Source: Haloglomus litoreum (lineage in GTDB: Archaea; Halobacteriota; Halobacteria; Halobacteriales; Haloarculaceae). Taken from it: DNA of 64,000 nt. The position numbers were made by a program, and so were the translations under genes. Of this stretch, positions 51,710-61,452 are shown one piece after another. The stretch lies in the NCBI RefSeq assembly GCF_029338515.1, contig NZ_CP119988.1, positions 1 through 64,000 on the forward strand. Reading direction: 5' to 3'. The notes beneath the pieces are model-generated. The model ran no database searches, had not been told where the DNA came from, and saw only the letters and a program-made list of their open reading frames with translations. Each line of letters starts with the position of its first letter. Position 1 is the first letter of the stretch.

Positions 51710-52756
51710 TTAGGTCCGTCGGCGTCGCGCGTGAGCGACGAGACCGACCACGAGGGCCAGTGCCGCCGCCAGGGTGCCGAATCCGGGCTGGCCGTCCGTG
51801 CCCGTCGTGCTGGCGTCGGTCGCCGTTCCGTCTCCGCTCGTTCCGTCTCCGCTCGCCGTGGACCCGGCCGTCGCGGTCGTGACGAGGCTGCCGTCGTCCG
51901 AGCCGTCGGTCGCGCTCGGGGTGGTCACCGCCGCGCCCTCGTCGCCATCCCCGGCCCCGTCCCCGCCGCCGGTGTCCGTCCGGTTGAGGGAGACGAAGGT
52001 GGTGAGCGTTTCGCCCCCCGCCCGGACGGGCTCGTCGTCGGCGTCGAAGGTGCCGTCGCCGTCGTCGCGGTAGACGGTGAACGCGATGCGGGCGCGGGCA
52101 TCCTGGCGCTCGTAGTAGTCCTCGTCCAGCTCGACGGTGACGTTCCCGTGGGTGCCGGCGCCGAGCGCCGTGGCGCCGACGGGTTCCAGCGCGGTCTCGT
52201 TCTCGCCGACATCGGTCACGTTCCGCGCGACGAGGTGGCCGTCGCTCGGGAGCCGGACGGTCCGGGCGGTCACGCTCGGACCGTCAGTCTCCTGCGGGCT
52301 GAACGCCCGTGCGCCGACGTAGGCACCCGTTCCCCGTTCGAGCGTGAACCGGTCGGTCGCCGCCCGTCCGAAGAACGTCAGGACCTCGTCCTCCTCGGGG
52401 TCGAAGCCGCTCGAGCCCTCGTCGTTGTGGAGCGCGACGTGGACGGTGCGGGCCTCGCCCTCGGGCCAGTCGCGCCAGGCCGCCTCGTCGATGCTGACGG
52501 CGAGGTCGGTCCGGAAGCCGGCGCCGCTCAGCCGCCTCGTCGCGATGACCTCGCCCCGCGAGCCGTCGTCGTCGCGGTAGACCGCCAGCCAGGCGTCGTC
52601 GGCGACGTACGCCGTCTCGACCAGCACGGTCCCGTCTGCCGAGACCTGTGGGTCGCCACGGACATCGTTGACGTGGGCGCTGACGGGGAGCGGGACCGCC
52701 GCCAGTGCGGCCACGCAGGCCAGGGCGAGCGTCGCCGCGAGCGCGTGTCGTCTCAC
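51710..52756 (-). CDS. Surface protein with PGF-CTERM-like tail, copy 2 (DUF7282-like)
   Basis: A 348-residue exported protein, paralogue of 49455-50405. A signal peptide (RRHALAATLALACVAALAAV, cleaved after VSA) is followed by two beta domains (RGDPQVSADGTVLVETAYVA about 35-55; LERGTGAYVGARAFSPQETD near 139), a Thr/Ser/Gly/Asp-rich linker and a tail GQPGFGTLAAALALVVGLVA with a basic end. The start is GTG 52756, because a TATA-like CTATAC (about 52786-52780) lies 25-30 bases before it; the longer frame starts with an unlikely TTG. It is transcribed toward the small membrane protein and regulator. Confidence 0.7.
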   Translation of the reverse strand: MRRHALAATLALACVAALAAVPLPVSAHVNDVRGDPQVSADGTVLVETAYVADDAWLAVYRDDDGSRGEVIATRRLSGAGFRTDLAVSIDEAAWRDWPEGEARTVHVALHNDEGSSGFDPEEDEVLTFFGRAATDRFTLERGTGAYVGARAFSPQETDGPSVTARTVRLPSDGHLVARNVTDVGENETALEPVGATALGAGTHGNVTVELDEDYYERQDARARIAFTVYRDDGDGTFDADDEPVRAGGETLTTFVSLNRTDTGGGDGAGDGDEGAAVTTPSATDGSDDGSLVTTATAGSTASGDGTSGDGTATDASTTGTDGQPGFGTLAAALALVVGLVAHARRRRT

Positions 52757-52799
52757 TGTCGAAGCATTGCGGGGCACAGCGTATAGCGCATTTCCCAAT

Positions 52800-52810
52800 T
52801 CGGACCAGAA
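52800..52810 (-). promoter_or_regulatory. Shared upstream block, inverted partial copy
   Basis: TCGGACCAGAA on the plus strand is the exact reverse complement of the TTCTGGTCCGA core in sites 1 and 2. It lies 44-54 bases before GTG 52756, just upstream of the TATA-like CTATAC. Orientation is opposite to the other two sites. Confidence 0.5.
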
Positions 52811-52849
52811 TCGTCCGGTCGTCGGCCACGGTGGCTCGCCACCGGCCGC

Positions 52850-53950
52850 TCAGACCGTGAACGTCATCGGCTCCATCTGGAGGAACGCCCGCTCGTACCC
52901 CTCGTGGCGTGCGATCTGCGGCGGCGTCGGGACCCGTAGCTCGACCTCGTCGCCGGCCTCCAGCCCACTCTCGATGGCGGCGCCGTAGTGGTAGTCCAGC
53001 TCGGGATCCAGCGTCCGGGTCAGCGCGCCGTCGAGGACGGTCTCGCCGCCCCGGGTGACGGTCGCCTCGACGGCCATCGACGGCAGGACGATGCCGTTGT
53101 ACGGGGTTCGGGCGGAGACGGCGAGGTACTGCTCGGCGTCGAACCGGCTCGCGGCGTCGCCCGAGAGCTGTGTCGAGAGGAACGTGGCGTCGTCGCTGGT
53201 CGTCTCCGCGAGGAACTCGCCGGGCAGGTCTTCCTTCGCCGGGGCGTACGCCTGCGGCATCATCCCCATGCTCATCGGCTGGACCGCGCCACGCTTGCCG
53301 TACTGCTCCAGTTCCTCGACGGTCACCTTCGAACGTTCCTCCTCGTTGAACGCGAACGGGACCTCCACCGTCGCGGGATCGCCGAATCGGCCCTCGAAGG
53401 CGCCCGTCCGGCGGGTGCTCATCCCGCCGATCCCCACCTTCGCGGTGTACTCCCCGTCGCCGGCCAGCCCGAAGTTGCCGCCCCAGTGGAACCCCATCCG
53501 CTGGGAGAGCATCGGGTAGATGACCTCCTGACTCACCAGTTCGTCGCCCTGCACGATCTCGACCGAGACGCCGACCTCCGGGAGGACCGTGTTCGTCTCG
53601 GTGTCCCAGACGACGGCCATCAGGTGGATGCTGTCGGAGTCCTCCTTCGGCGTCTTCTGCTTCTCCGACCCGACGACGTTCCAGAAGACGTGCGGGGCGG
53701 CGTACATCAGGCCGACCGTGTAGTCGCCCTCCGATTCGGTCCCCTGCATCGCCATGCTCTCGGCGTAGCGCTGGACGTAGACCCCCTCGGGCAGGGAGTC
53801 CTGGTCGGCCTGCGTCGGCGTCTCGCCGCTGCCGCCGGCCGGCGTCGGTGTCGGGTCCGAGCCACCGTCCCCCTCGTCGGTGCCGGTGCACCCGGCCACC
53901 GCGAGGATACCGGCCGCGCTCCCTGCCCGCAGGAACTGCCGTCTGTTCAT
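52850..53950 (-). CDS. P19/Tp34-like metal-binding Tat lipoprotein, copy 2
   Basis: A 366-residue surface lipoprotein, paralogue of 48299-49363. The Tat signal RRQFLRAGSAAGILAVAGC ends in a lipobox (Cys near 21), followed by a Gly/Thr/Pro/Asp-rich linker (about 24-50). The P19-like domain shows Met-rich YAESMAMQGTESEG (about 60-73), GLMYAAPHVFWNVVG, MGFHWGGNFGL (about 148-158), YHYGAAIES (about 320) and RHEGYERAFLQMEP at the C terminus. The pattern differs from copy 1 in that the HYGAN-like strand has HWGGN. The same strongly conserved block lies before both copies. The divergent gene at 54090 begins 139 bases away. Confidence 0.75.
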   Translation of the reverse strand: MNRRQFLRAGSAAGILAVAGCTGTDEGDGGSDPTPTPAGGSGETPTQADQDSLPEGVYVQRYAESMAMQGTESEGDYTVGLMYAAPHVFWNVVGSEKQKTPKEDSDSIHLMAVVWDTETNTVLPEVGVSVEIVQGDELVSQEVIYPMLSQRMGFHWGGNFGLAGDGEYTAKVGIGGMSTRRTGAFEGRFGDPATVEVPFAFNEEERSKVTVEELEQYGKRGAVQPMSMGMMPQAYAPAKEDLPGEFLAETTSDDATFLSTQLSGDAASRFDAEQYLAVSARTPYNGIVLPSMAVEATVTRGGETVLDGALTRTLDPELDYHYGAAIESGLEAGDEVELRVPTPPQIARHEGYERAFLQMEPMTFTV

Positions 53951-53982
53951 TCGTGTGTCGGGTAGGTCAGAGCCCGGAAAAT

Positions 53983-54005
53983 GGGTTCTGGTCCGACCGT
54001 CGAAA
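53983..54005 (-). promoter_or_regulatory. Shared upstream block, site 2
   Basis: The same 23 bases as site 1, identical at every position, 33-55 bases before ATG 53950. A run of A (53978-53981, plus strand) follows at TATA distance, as in site 1. Candidate operator for a common regulator. Confidence 0.6.
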
Positions 54006-54089
54006 TCGCGCCACTCGGGCCCTGACCGCCCGTTCAGCGCATACGACCGGAGCGACAGGCGTTTGCCCCTCGCCCGCCGACTCCGGACC

Positions 54090-55370
54090 ATGGCACCCTC
54101 GCTGGGCGGCGCGCTCGTCGGCCGCGCGCTCCCCGCGCTCGCGCTCGTCGCCTGCCTCCTCCTCGCGGGCTGTGCCCTGCCCGGTGGAACCGACGGCGGG
54201 GACGACGGCGACCTCACCGCCAGCGTCGACTGGGTGGCCGGCGACTCGGAGATCCTCGGCAACCACCACTCGCCCGGCGTGGGCCGACTCCCGGACACGG
54301 ATGGTCCGGACGGCGTCGTCGTCGCCCACCCGCTCGGCGGCCGCGGCGACCGGGCGGGCTGTCGCCTGCTCGCGCTGAACGGGAGCGGCGGTGAGCGCTG
54401 GACGGAACCCGTTCCGCCCGAGCACTGCACCATCCACGCCGTCGCCGACCCGACCGTCGCGGACTTCCTCGGCGGCCCCGCACCGGAGGTCATCGCCTCC
54501 ACGACCGAGGCCGAGACGGTCGCCTACGATGCGCGCACCGGACAGCGCCGCTTCGCCGTCTCGCTCACCGACTACGGCTACGTTACCCCCGTGGTCGCGA
54601 ACCTGACCGGCGACGACGCCCCGGAACTCGTCACCCTCGACGCCCGCGGCGAGCTGTTCGTCGTCCGGCCGGACGGGGTGGTCTGGCGACGTTCGCTCGA
54701 CGCCTACACCTTCGCCGACCCCTCGGTCGACGACTTCGACGCCGACGGCGCCCCCGAACTCGTCCTCGGCCTCGGTGACGGCCGCGTGCTCGCCCTCACC
54801 GGGAACGGTGTCCGCGAGTGGAACACCTCCCTCTCCGAGGCCGTCGTCTGGGCGGAGGCTGCCGACGTCGACGAGGACGCCGCGGTCGAGTTCCTCGTCA
54901 CCACCTTCGACGGCGAGGTCCTCGCGCTGGATGGGCGGACGGGCGAGGTGGAGTGGCGCTACGGCGGCGCGGGCGACCTCGCGGCGGTCGGGCCCGCCCT
55001 CGACGGGGACGGCGACGGCGGGCACGAGGTGTACGTCACTGGCAAGGACGCCCGCGTGCGGGCGCTGGACGGTGGGACCGGCGAGGTCGAATGGACGAGC
55101 GAGCCGCTCTCGGAGGCACCGCTGCGCTCGGTGCCGCCGGCCGTCGCCGGGGACGTGGACGGCGATGGCACCGACGAGATCGTGGCCGTCACGGGCGACG
55201 GCGTCGTCGGCGTGCTGGCCGGCGACGGGACCGTCCGCGCGACGTACGACCGCGGCGGCGACCGGGCGCTCTACACGCCCGCCGTCACCGCCGACCTCGA
55301 CGACGACGGCCGGGACGAGGTGCTGGTACCGTACGGTGACGGCCGGCTCCACGCCGTCTCGTTCGACTGA
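54090..55370 (+). CDS. Beta-propeller (FG-GAP/PQQ-like repeat) lipoprotein
   Basis: A 426-residue surface lipoprotein. The signal ALPALALVACLLLAGC gives a lipobox with Cys near 29. The mature part is built of about seven repeated blades with FG-GAP/VCBS-type calcium-loop motifs and a PQQ-like WD pattern: DPTVADFLGGPAPEVIA (about 118), VVANLTGDDAPELVTLDARG, DFDADGAPELVLGLGDGRVL, DVDGDGTDEIVAVTGDGVVG and DLDDDGRDEVLVPYGDGRLH. DxDxDGxxE segments bind Ca2+. It probably forms a seven-bladed propeller for protein or carbohydrate binding outside the cell. It is divergent from the P19-like copy 2 and may share control with that gene. Confidence 0.82.
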   Translation: MAPSLGGALVGRALPALALVACLLLAGCALPGGTDGGDDGDLTASVDWVAGDSEILGNHHSPGVGRLPDTDGPDGVVVAHPLGGRGDRAGCRLLALNGSGGERWTEPVPPEHCTIHAVADPTVADFLGGPAPEVIASTTEAETVAYDARTGQRRFAVSLTDYGYVTPVVANLTGDDAPELVTLDARGELFVVRPDGVVWRRSLDAYTFADPSVDDFDADGAPELVLGLGDGRVLALTGNGVREWNTSLSEAVVWAEAADVDEDAAVEFLVTTFDGEVLALDGRTGEVEWRYGGAGDLAAVGPALDGDGDGGHEVYVTGKDARVRALDGGTGEVEWTSEPLSEAPLRSVPPAVAGDVDGDGTDEIVAVTGDGVVGVLAGDGTVRATYDRGGDRALYTPAVTADLDDDGRDEVLVPYGDGRLHAVSFD

Positions 55371-55415
55371 GCGGGGGCGGCGCGGGCCGCCCGGCGAGCG
55401 CCGAGAGGCATGCCG

Positions 55416-55454
55416 TCGGCCACTGGCCGAACCGCGTGGCTATCCGTGGATAGC
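55416..55454. terminator. Two small hairpins between convergent genes
   Basis: TCGGCCA (55416-55422) with TGGCCGA (55424-55430), and GCTATCC (55439-55445) with GGATAGC (55448-55454), form two tight perfect stems between the propeller gene and the small acidic gene. A bidirectional transcript end is plausible, though no T-run is present. Confidence 0.35.
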
Positions 55455-55481
55455 TAGTAGAAGGTGCAGGAACGGGCCCCG

Positions 55482-55628
55482 CTACAGTTCGATCTCCTCG
55501 CCCTCGTACAGCTCCTCGAAGTCGAGCTCCTCGTCCTGGTGTTCGATCGCCTGTTTGATATCGCGTTCGCGGCGCTGTTCTCGCTTCACCAGTCCCTTCC
55601 GCTCGCGGCCCTTCTTCGTGTCTCCCAT
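55482..55628 (-). CDS. Small charged protein (48 residues), conserved-looking
   Basis: A 48-residue protein with a basic first half (GDTKKGRERKGLVKREQRRE) and an acidic second half (EELDFEELYEGEEIEL), probably helical. It resembles a small family conserved in haloarchaea without known role; function cannot be assigned. It is directly preceded by a palindrome at 55632-55654 that overlaps the promoter. It is convergent with the propeller gene. Confidence 0.65.
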   Translation of the reverse strand: MGDTKKGRERKGLVKREQRRERDIKQAIEHQDEELDFEELYEGEEIEL

Positions 55629-55631
55629 TAC

Positions 55632-55654
55632 AGTGTGTGTCAATACCACACACT
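55632..55654. promoter_or_regulatory. Perfect inverted repeat at the start of the small acidic gene
   Basis: AGTGTGTG (55632-55639) and CACACACT (55647-55654) are exact inverted repeats around TCAATAC. The palindrome occupies positions -4 to -26 from the ATG at 55628, where transcription of a leaderless gene would begin and where the TATA box should lie. It is a good candidate operator. Confidence 0.5.
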
Positions 55655-55813
55655 AACTTGAACCTGTCGGCGCCCCCGACCGCCCTCCGGTCCCGGACGG
55701 TGACACTGCCACGTCCGCTCCGCAGCCGCGTCCCGGCGCTTCCGTCCGGCATAGCTGGTGACACCCGTGTCACGGAGACGCTGATATGTCTCGCCCGCGT
55801 AGGTCGGGTCACC

Positions 55814-56818
55814 ATGGTCAACATGTTCGTCGACGGCGAGTGGCGCACCGACGCCCACGAGATGAACGACGACGACGGCGAGTTCGAGCGCGACGAGACC
55901 ACCTTCCGTGATCGGCTCGGCGACGAATTCCCGGCCGAGGCGGGCCGGTACCACCTCTACATCTCGCGGGCCTGCCCGTGGGCCCACGGCGCGGCGATGG
56001 TCCGGTCGCTGCTGGGCCTGGAGGACGCCATCTCGATGGACATCGTCGACCCCTACCGCGATGAGCGGGGCTGGCAGTTCACCCCCGAGAAGGACGACTG
56101 CACCGTCGACTCCGTCAACGGCTTCGACTACCTCGGCGAGGCCTACGTCGCGGCCGACCCCGACTACACCGGCCGCGTGACGGTCCCGGTGCTGTGGGAT
56201 ACGGAGCAGGGGACCATCGTCAACAACGAGTCCATCGAGATCATGCGGATGCTCGCGACCGAGATGCGCGAGGTCGGCAACGGCGTCGACCTCTACCCCG
56301 AGGGGCTTCGCGACGAGGTCGACGAGGTCGTCGACGCTATCTACGACCCCATCAACAACGGCGTCTACCGCGCGGGCTTCGCCGGCACGCAGACGGCCTA
56401 CGAGAACGCCGTCTCGGAGCTGTTCGACGCGCTCGACCACTGGGACGACGTGCTCGCCGACCAGCGCTACCTCGTCGGCGACGGCGAGCGGCTGACCCTC
56501 GCGGACCTCCGCATGTTCGCGACGCTCGTCCGGTTCGACAAGGTGTACCATACCCACTTCAAGTGCAACAAGCGGCTCATCGAGCAGTACGACAACCTCT
56601 GGCCCTACGTCCGGGATATCTACCGGACGCCCGGTATCGAGCAGACGGTCAACATGGACCACATCACGGAGCACTACTACACCACGCACACGGACATCAA
56701 CCCGACCGCGTTCGTGGCCGTGGGCCCGGACCTCGACTTCGAGGCGAGCCACGACCGCGACGACCTCCCGGGCGGGCCGCCGGAGGAACTGGTGGCCGGC
56801 GCGGCGAGCGCGGACTGA
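55814..56818 (+). CDS. Glutathione S-transferase family protein (glutathionyl-hydroquinone reductase-like)
   Basis: A 334-residue cytoplasmic protein of the Xi-class/ECM4-type GST family, which reduces glutathionyl-hydroquinones. The thioredoxin-like N domain has the catalytic Cys in ISRACPWAHGAAMV (about 49-62), the family CPWAH motif, followed by TVPVLWDTEQGTIVNNESIE (about 129-148) which binds the thiol substrate. The all-helical C domain (about 180-310) has YDPINNGVYRAGFAGTQTAY and DNLWPYVRDIYRTPGI. Haloarchaea use gamma-glutamylcysteine rather than glutathione, so the real thiol is probably that; this is inference. The start at 55814 is the family start; the frame upstream (from 55637) is not coding in character. 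Confidence 0.9.
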   Translation: MVNMFVDGEWRTDAHEMNDDDGEFERDETTFRDRLGDEFPAEAGRYHLYISRACPWAHGAAMVRSLLGLEDAISMDIVDPYRDERGWQFTPEKDDCTVDSVNGFDYLGEAYVAADPDYTGRVTVPVLWDTEQGTIVNNESIEIMRMLATEMREVGNGVDLYPEGLRDEVDEVVDAIYDPINNGVYRAGFAGTQTAYENAVSELFDALDHWDDVLADQRYLVGDGERLTLADLRMFATLVRFDKVYHTHFKCNKRLIEQYDNLWPYVRDIYRTPGIEQTVNMDHITEHYYTTHTDINPTAFVAVGPDLDFEASHDRDDLPGGPPEELVAGAASAD

Positions 56819-57107
56819 GCGCACACGCAACCGTCGCCTCTGCAATCATCTCTGTTATGTCTGGACTTATCCGATAAGCTGCTGAATTACGGTTCTATCT
56901 ATGGAGTTATGGCCATGTTATCTCTGCAGGTGGCGGATGCCCCCTGGTTTCGGGCAGCCCCGTTCGGGAGATGACGGTGCGGCTCCCGGCGCGGAGTTGC
57001 ACGCTCCTGCCCGCGTGAACCGGCCCCGCTCGCGCGCGGGTGTGGTCGCTCGTGGACTCCGCACCGGTGGTGGTCCCTTCTGACCCCCGCAGCGGACGAC
57101 CTGCCAG
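56819..57107. other. Intergenic region without recognised gene
   Basis: Between the GST gene and the 3' end of thiDN. The left half (56840-56930) is AT-rich and may carry transcript ends of the two convergent genes. No promoter or gene was found; open frames here are not halophile-like. Confidence 0.35.
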
Positions 57108-58496
<1,389 letters not shown>

Positions 58497-58590
58497 ACGC
58501 GCGAGTGCGGTCGTGACGACCATAGCGGTGGTGGTCGGCGCGGCCGGGCCGGGGGCAAACGATTTGCTCCGGTGGCCGGTAGCGCGAGCC

Positions 58591-59937
58591 GTGTCCGACG
58601 ATGCCGACCCGGGCGGGGACCGGGGTGACGAGCCGGTCCCGGGACTGAGCCGCCGCCGGGCGGTCGGGACGCTCTTCCTGATCGTCTTCATCGACCTGCT
58701 TGGGTTCGGTATCCTCATCCCGGTCATCCCGCTGTACGCGAAGTTCTTCGGGGCCAACGAGTTCGTCGGGAGCCTCCTCATCGCCACCTACTCGCTGTTC
58801 CAGTTCGTCGGCGCGCCGATACTGGGACGGCTCTCCGACGAGCGCGGCCGCCGACCCATCCTCCTGCTGTCGCTGTTCGGGAGCGTCCTCGCGTGGACCC
58901 TGTTCGGCCTCGCGGGTGAACTCGGGCAGACGCTCGGCCTCGTGAACGGCCTCGCGGTCCTGTTCCTGGCGCGCGCCCTGGCCGGCGCGATGGGCGGGAA
59001 CATCGCCACCGCGAACGCCTACATCGCCGACATCACGCCGCCAGAGGACCGGGCGCAGGGGCTCGGCCTCCTCGGTGCCGCCTTCGGCCTCGGCTTCGTC
59101 TTCGGCCCGGCCATCTCGGGCGTGGTGTCGAGTCCGTTCGCGCTGGCCGCGCTCCGCGACGTGCTGCCCGCGTTCGTCCCCGTCTCCGAGTTCACGATGC
59201 CCTCCTTCACGGCCGCCGCGCTCTCCGCGGCGAACCTCGGCCTCGCGTTCGCCGTCCTCCCGGAGCCGCGTCGCCGCGAGCCCAGCGAGCGCGTCTCCGC
59301 CGGGGATCGGCTCCGCCGGCTCTACGAGGCCGCCCGGTCGCCCGGCCTCGGCGCGCTGGTGCTGTCGTTCTTCGTCGCGTCGTTCGCCTTCTCCGCCTTC
59401 GAGAGCCAGTTCATCTTCCTCACCAACGACCAGCTCGGCTACGGCACCGCCGAGAACGCCGTCCTCCTCACCTACATCGGCGTCCTCATCGCGGTCATCC
59501 AGGGCGGGCTCATCGGCCCGCTCACCGACCGGTTCGGGGAGTACCGGCTCGCGCTCGCCGGCGCGGGCATCCAGGCCGTCGCGCTGGCGCTCGTTCCGTT
59601 CTCGCTGTCGTGGCCCGTTCCCGCCGTCGGGCCGGTCGAGGGTGGGGCCGTCGCGCTGGCGCTCGTCTCGACGCCGCTCGCGTTCGGCAACGCCCTGACG
59701 AACGTCTCGCTCAACGCGCTCGTCTCGCTCAACGCCGCCGCCGAGGAGCAGGGCGGCGCCTTCGGCCTCACCCAGTCCGCGGGCAGCCTCGCCCGGACCG
59801 TCGGCCCCGCGCTCGCCGGCCTCCTCTACGTGGTCGTCGCCTTCTGGTCGCCGTTCGTCGTCGCCGGGGTGCTGTTCCTCCCCGTGCTCCTGCTGCTCGG
59901 GCGGGTGAGCCGGGAGGCCGTCCGGCCGGCGGAGTAG
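58591..59937 (+). CDS. MFS transporter (TetA-like drug efflux)
   Basis: A 448-residue major facilitator superfamily protein with twelve membrane segments. The first helix has [20 protein letters not shown] (about 28-47); the loop [20 protein letters not shown] (about 75-94) is motif A of drug:H+ antiporters; and [19 protein letters not shown] (about 157-175) is motif C of the antiporter subfamily. The TetA-like architecture suggests efflux of a drug or metabolite; no substrate can be named. The start is GTG 58591, favoured by a TATA-like GATTTGC (about 58561). It is divergent from thiDN, sharing a 94-base promoter region. Confidence 0.9.
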   Translation: MSDDADPGGDRGDEPVPGLSRRRAVGTLFLIVFIDLLGFGILIPVIPLYAKFFGANEFVGSLLIATYSLFQFVGAPILGRLSDERGRRPILLLSLFGSVLAWTLFGLAGELGQTLGLVNGLAVLFLARALAGAMGGNIATANAYIADITPPEDRAQGLGLLGAAFGLGFVFGPAISGVVSSPFALAALRDVLPAFVPVSEFTMPSFTAAALSAANLGLAFAVLPEPRRREPSERVSAGDRLRRLYEAARSPGLGALVLSFFVASFAFSAFESQFIFLTNDQLGYGTAENAVLLTYIGVLIAVIQGGLIGPLTDRFGEYRLALAGAGIQAVALALVPFSLSWPVPAVGPVEGGAVALALVSTPLAFGNALTNVSLNALVSLNAAAEEQGGAFGLTQSAGSLARTVGPALAGLLYVVVAFWSPFVVAGVLFLPVLLLLGRVSREAVRPAE

Positions 59938-60021
59938 CCCGGAGCCCCCGCTCGTTCGCACTTCCCGGGGAGATCGGTGGCCCGTCGCCGGCCGACGGCG
60001 GCAGTGGTCCCACGGGGCCGC

Positions 60022-61452
60022 TCAGCCCGTGCCGGCCAGCGCCTTGCGCTCCCAGCGCCGCCCGGCGCGGGTGTAGAGCGCCGCGCCGATGCCGCCCGCG
60101 ACGAGGCCGATGCCGACCGCCGCGCCGCCGGCCTGCAGCGGCGGGTAGAGGTCGAACGCGATGGCGATGATGACCAGCGGCAGGAGCACCGCCATCATCG
60201 CGAGCGTGAACAGCGCGAACGTCGGCGTGTCGAACAGGAGTTCCGTGGGTTCGAGCCCGGCGACGTACGCGGTGACGCCGAAGACGTACAGCGCCAGCGG
60301 CGGGAAGACGAGCAGCCCGACGACAGCCGTGTCGTAGCCGAACACGACGCCACCGAGCGCCAGGTACCCCAGCCCGACCGGGAGCGCGAGGATGGCGAAC
60401 CCGATGAGCTTCGCGCGGAACACGGTCGTCAGGGTGACCGGGTAGCGGAGGTAGAACCGCCCGTCCTCGAACTGGCAGAGCCAGTTGTACGTCGTGAACG
60501 TCCCCAGCGCGAGGATGGTGGCGATGGTCAGCCCCGGGGCCGGCCGGACGGGGACGACCTCCGGCAGGTAGGCGAGGAGGACGGCGAGGACGCCGAAGAC
60601 GAGCCCCTGCGAGAAGACGACCTTCCACAGCCCGCCCGACGACCGGCCGACATCGAGCAGCGACTTCGTGAGCGCGCCCTGGCGGTCCAGCCCGCCCAGC
60701 CGCGAGTGGAGGAACCGGAACCGGTCACGCGCCGTTCGGGCGGGCGTCCGCCGGTCGAACTCGAACAGCGCGATACCCACCGCCGTCAGGGCGACGGGCA
60801 GGACGACGCTCCCGGCGACCGCAGCGGGCGTCACCCGGGAGACGAGCTGGTACGGCGTGACGCTCACGACTGCGCCCCCCCGGAGGACGAGCGCCGCCAC
60901 CAGGACGCCCGTCACGGCGAGGGAGGCGAGGCGCGACCGGGTGTAGACCCCGACGAGGAACAGCGACAGCGCCACGCCCAGCGTGAACATCCCGCCGGCC
61001 GTGACGAACACGAGCGGCACCGTCGTCCACGGGACGAGCCCGAAGTACGCCAGCGGCGCCACGCCCACCGCGAGCGGCAGGATGAACAGGACGGCGTAGT
61101 AGAGGACGTCCTTGAACACGAAGGCGATCATCAGCCGCCGGAAGCTCACGGGGAGGGTGCGCGCGGCGTACAGCAGCAGCGTCGTGTCCCCGAGCAGGTC
61201 CTCCAGCGCGTCCCGGCCGACGAGGCCGACGGTGCCGACCTGCAGTCCGAGCAGCGCGACGACGAGGTGGAGCCCGCCGAGCAGCGTGTCGGCGGCGGCG
61301 TTGCCCAGCGCGAAGAAGGTCGCCGTCCCGGCCGCGACGAACGCGACGAAGAAGGGGAACATGGCGAAGCGCCGGCTCCCGAACAGCTCCGAGTGGAGCC
61401 GCCACTCCTCGCGCACCATCCGGTCGAACAGGTAGCGGTACGAGACGGCCAT
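60022..61452 (-). CDS. ABC transporter permease
   Basis: A 476-residue membrane protein with about ten to twelve predicted membrane segments and no signal peptide, the permease partner of the ATPase encoded just upstream. The N terminus (VSYRYLFDRMVREEWRLHSE) and the segments ALLGLQVGTVGLVGRD and FTLGVALSLFLVGVYTRSRL are typical of type-2 ABC exporters (multi-drug, antibiotic or lipid). A Tyr/Phe-rich stretch follows in the middle (LTTVFRAKLIGFAILALPVG). It starts directly after the stop of the ATPase gene (no gap). Substrate unknown. Confidence 0.88.
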   Translation of the reverse strand: MAVSYRYLFDRMVREEWRLHSELFGSRRFAMFPFFVAFVAAGTATFFALGNAAADTLLGGLHLVVALLGLQVGTVGLVGRDALEDLLGDTTLLLYAARTLPVSFRRLMIAFVFKDVLYYAVLFILPLAVGVAPLAYFGLVPWTTVPLVFVTAGGMFTLGVALSLFLVGVYTRSRLASLAVTGVLVAALVLRGGAVVSVTPYQLVSRVTPAAVAGSVVLPVALTAVGIALFEFDRRTPARTARDRFRFLHSRLGGLDRQGALTKSLLDVGRSSGGLWKVVFSQGLVFGVLAVLLAYLPEVVPVRPAPGLTIATILALGTFTTYNWLCQFEDGRFYLRYPVTLTTVFRAKLIGFAILALPVGLGYLALGGVVFGYDTAVVGLLVFPPLALYVFGVTAYVAGLEPTELLFDTPTFALFTLAMMAVLLPLVIIAIAFDLYPPLQAGGAAVGIGLVAGGIGAALYTRAGRRWERKALAGTG

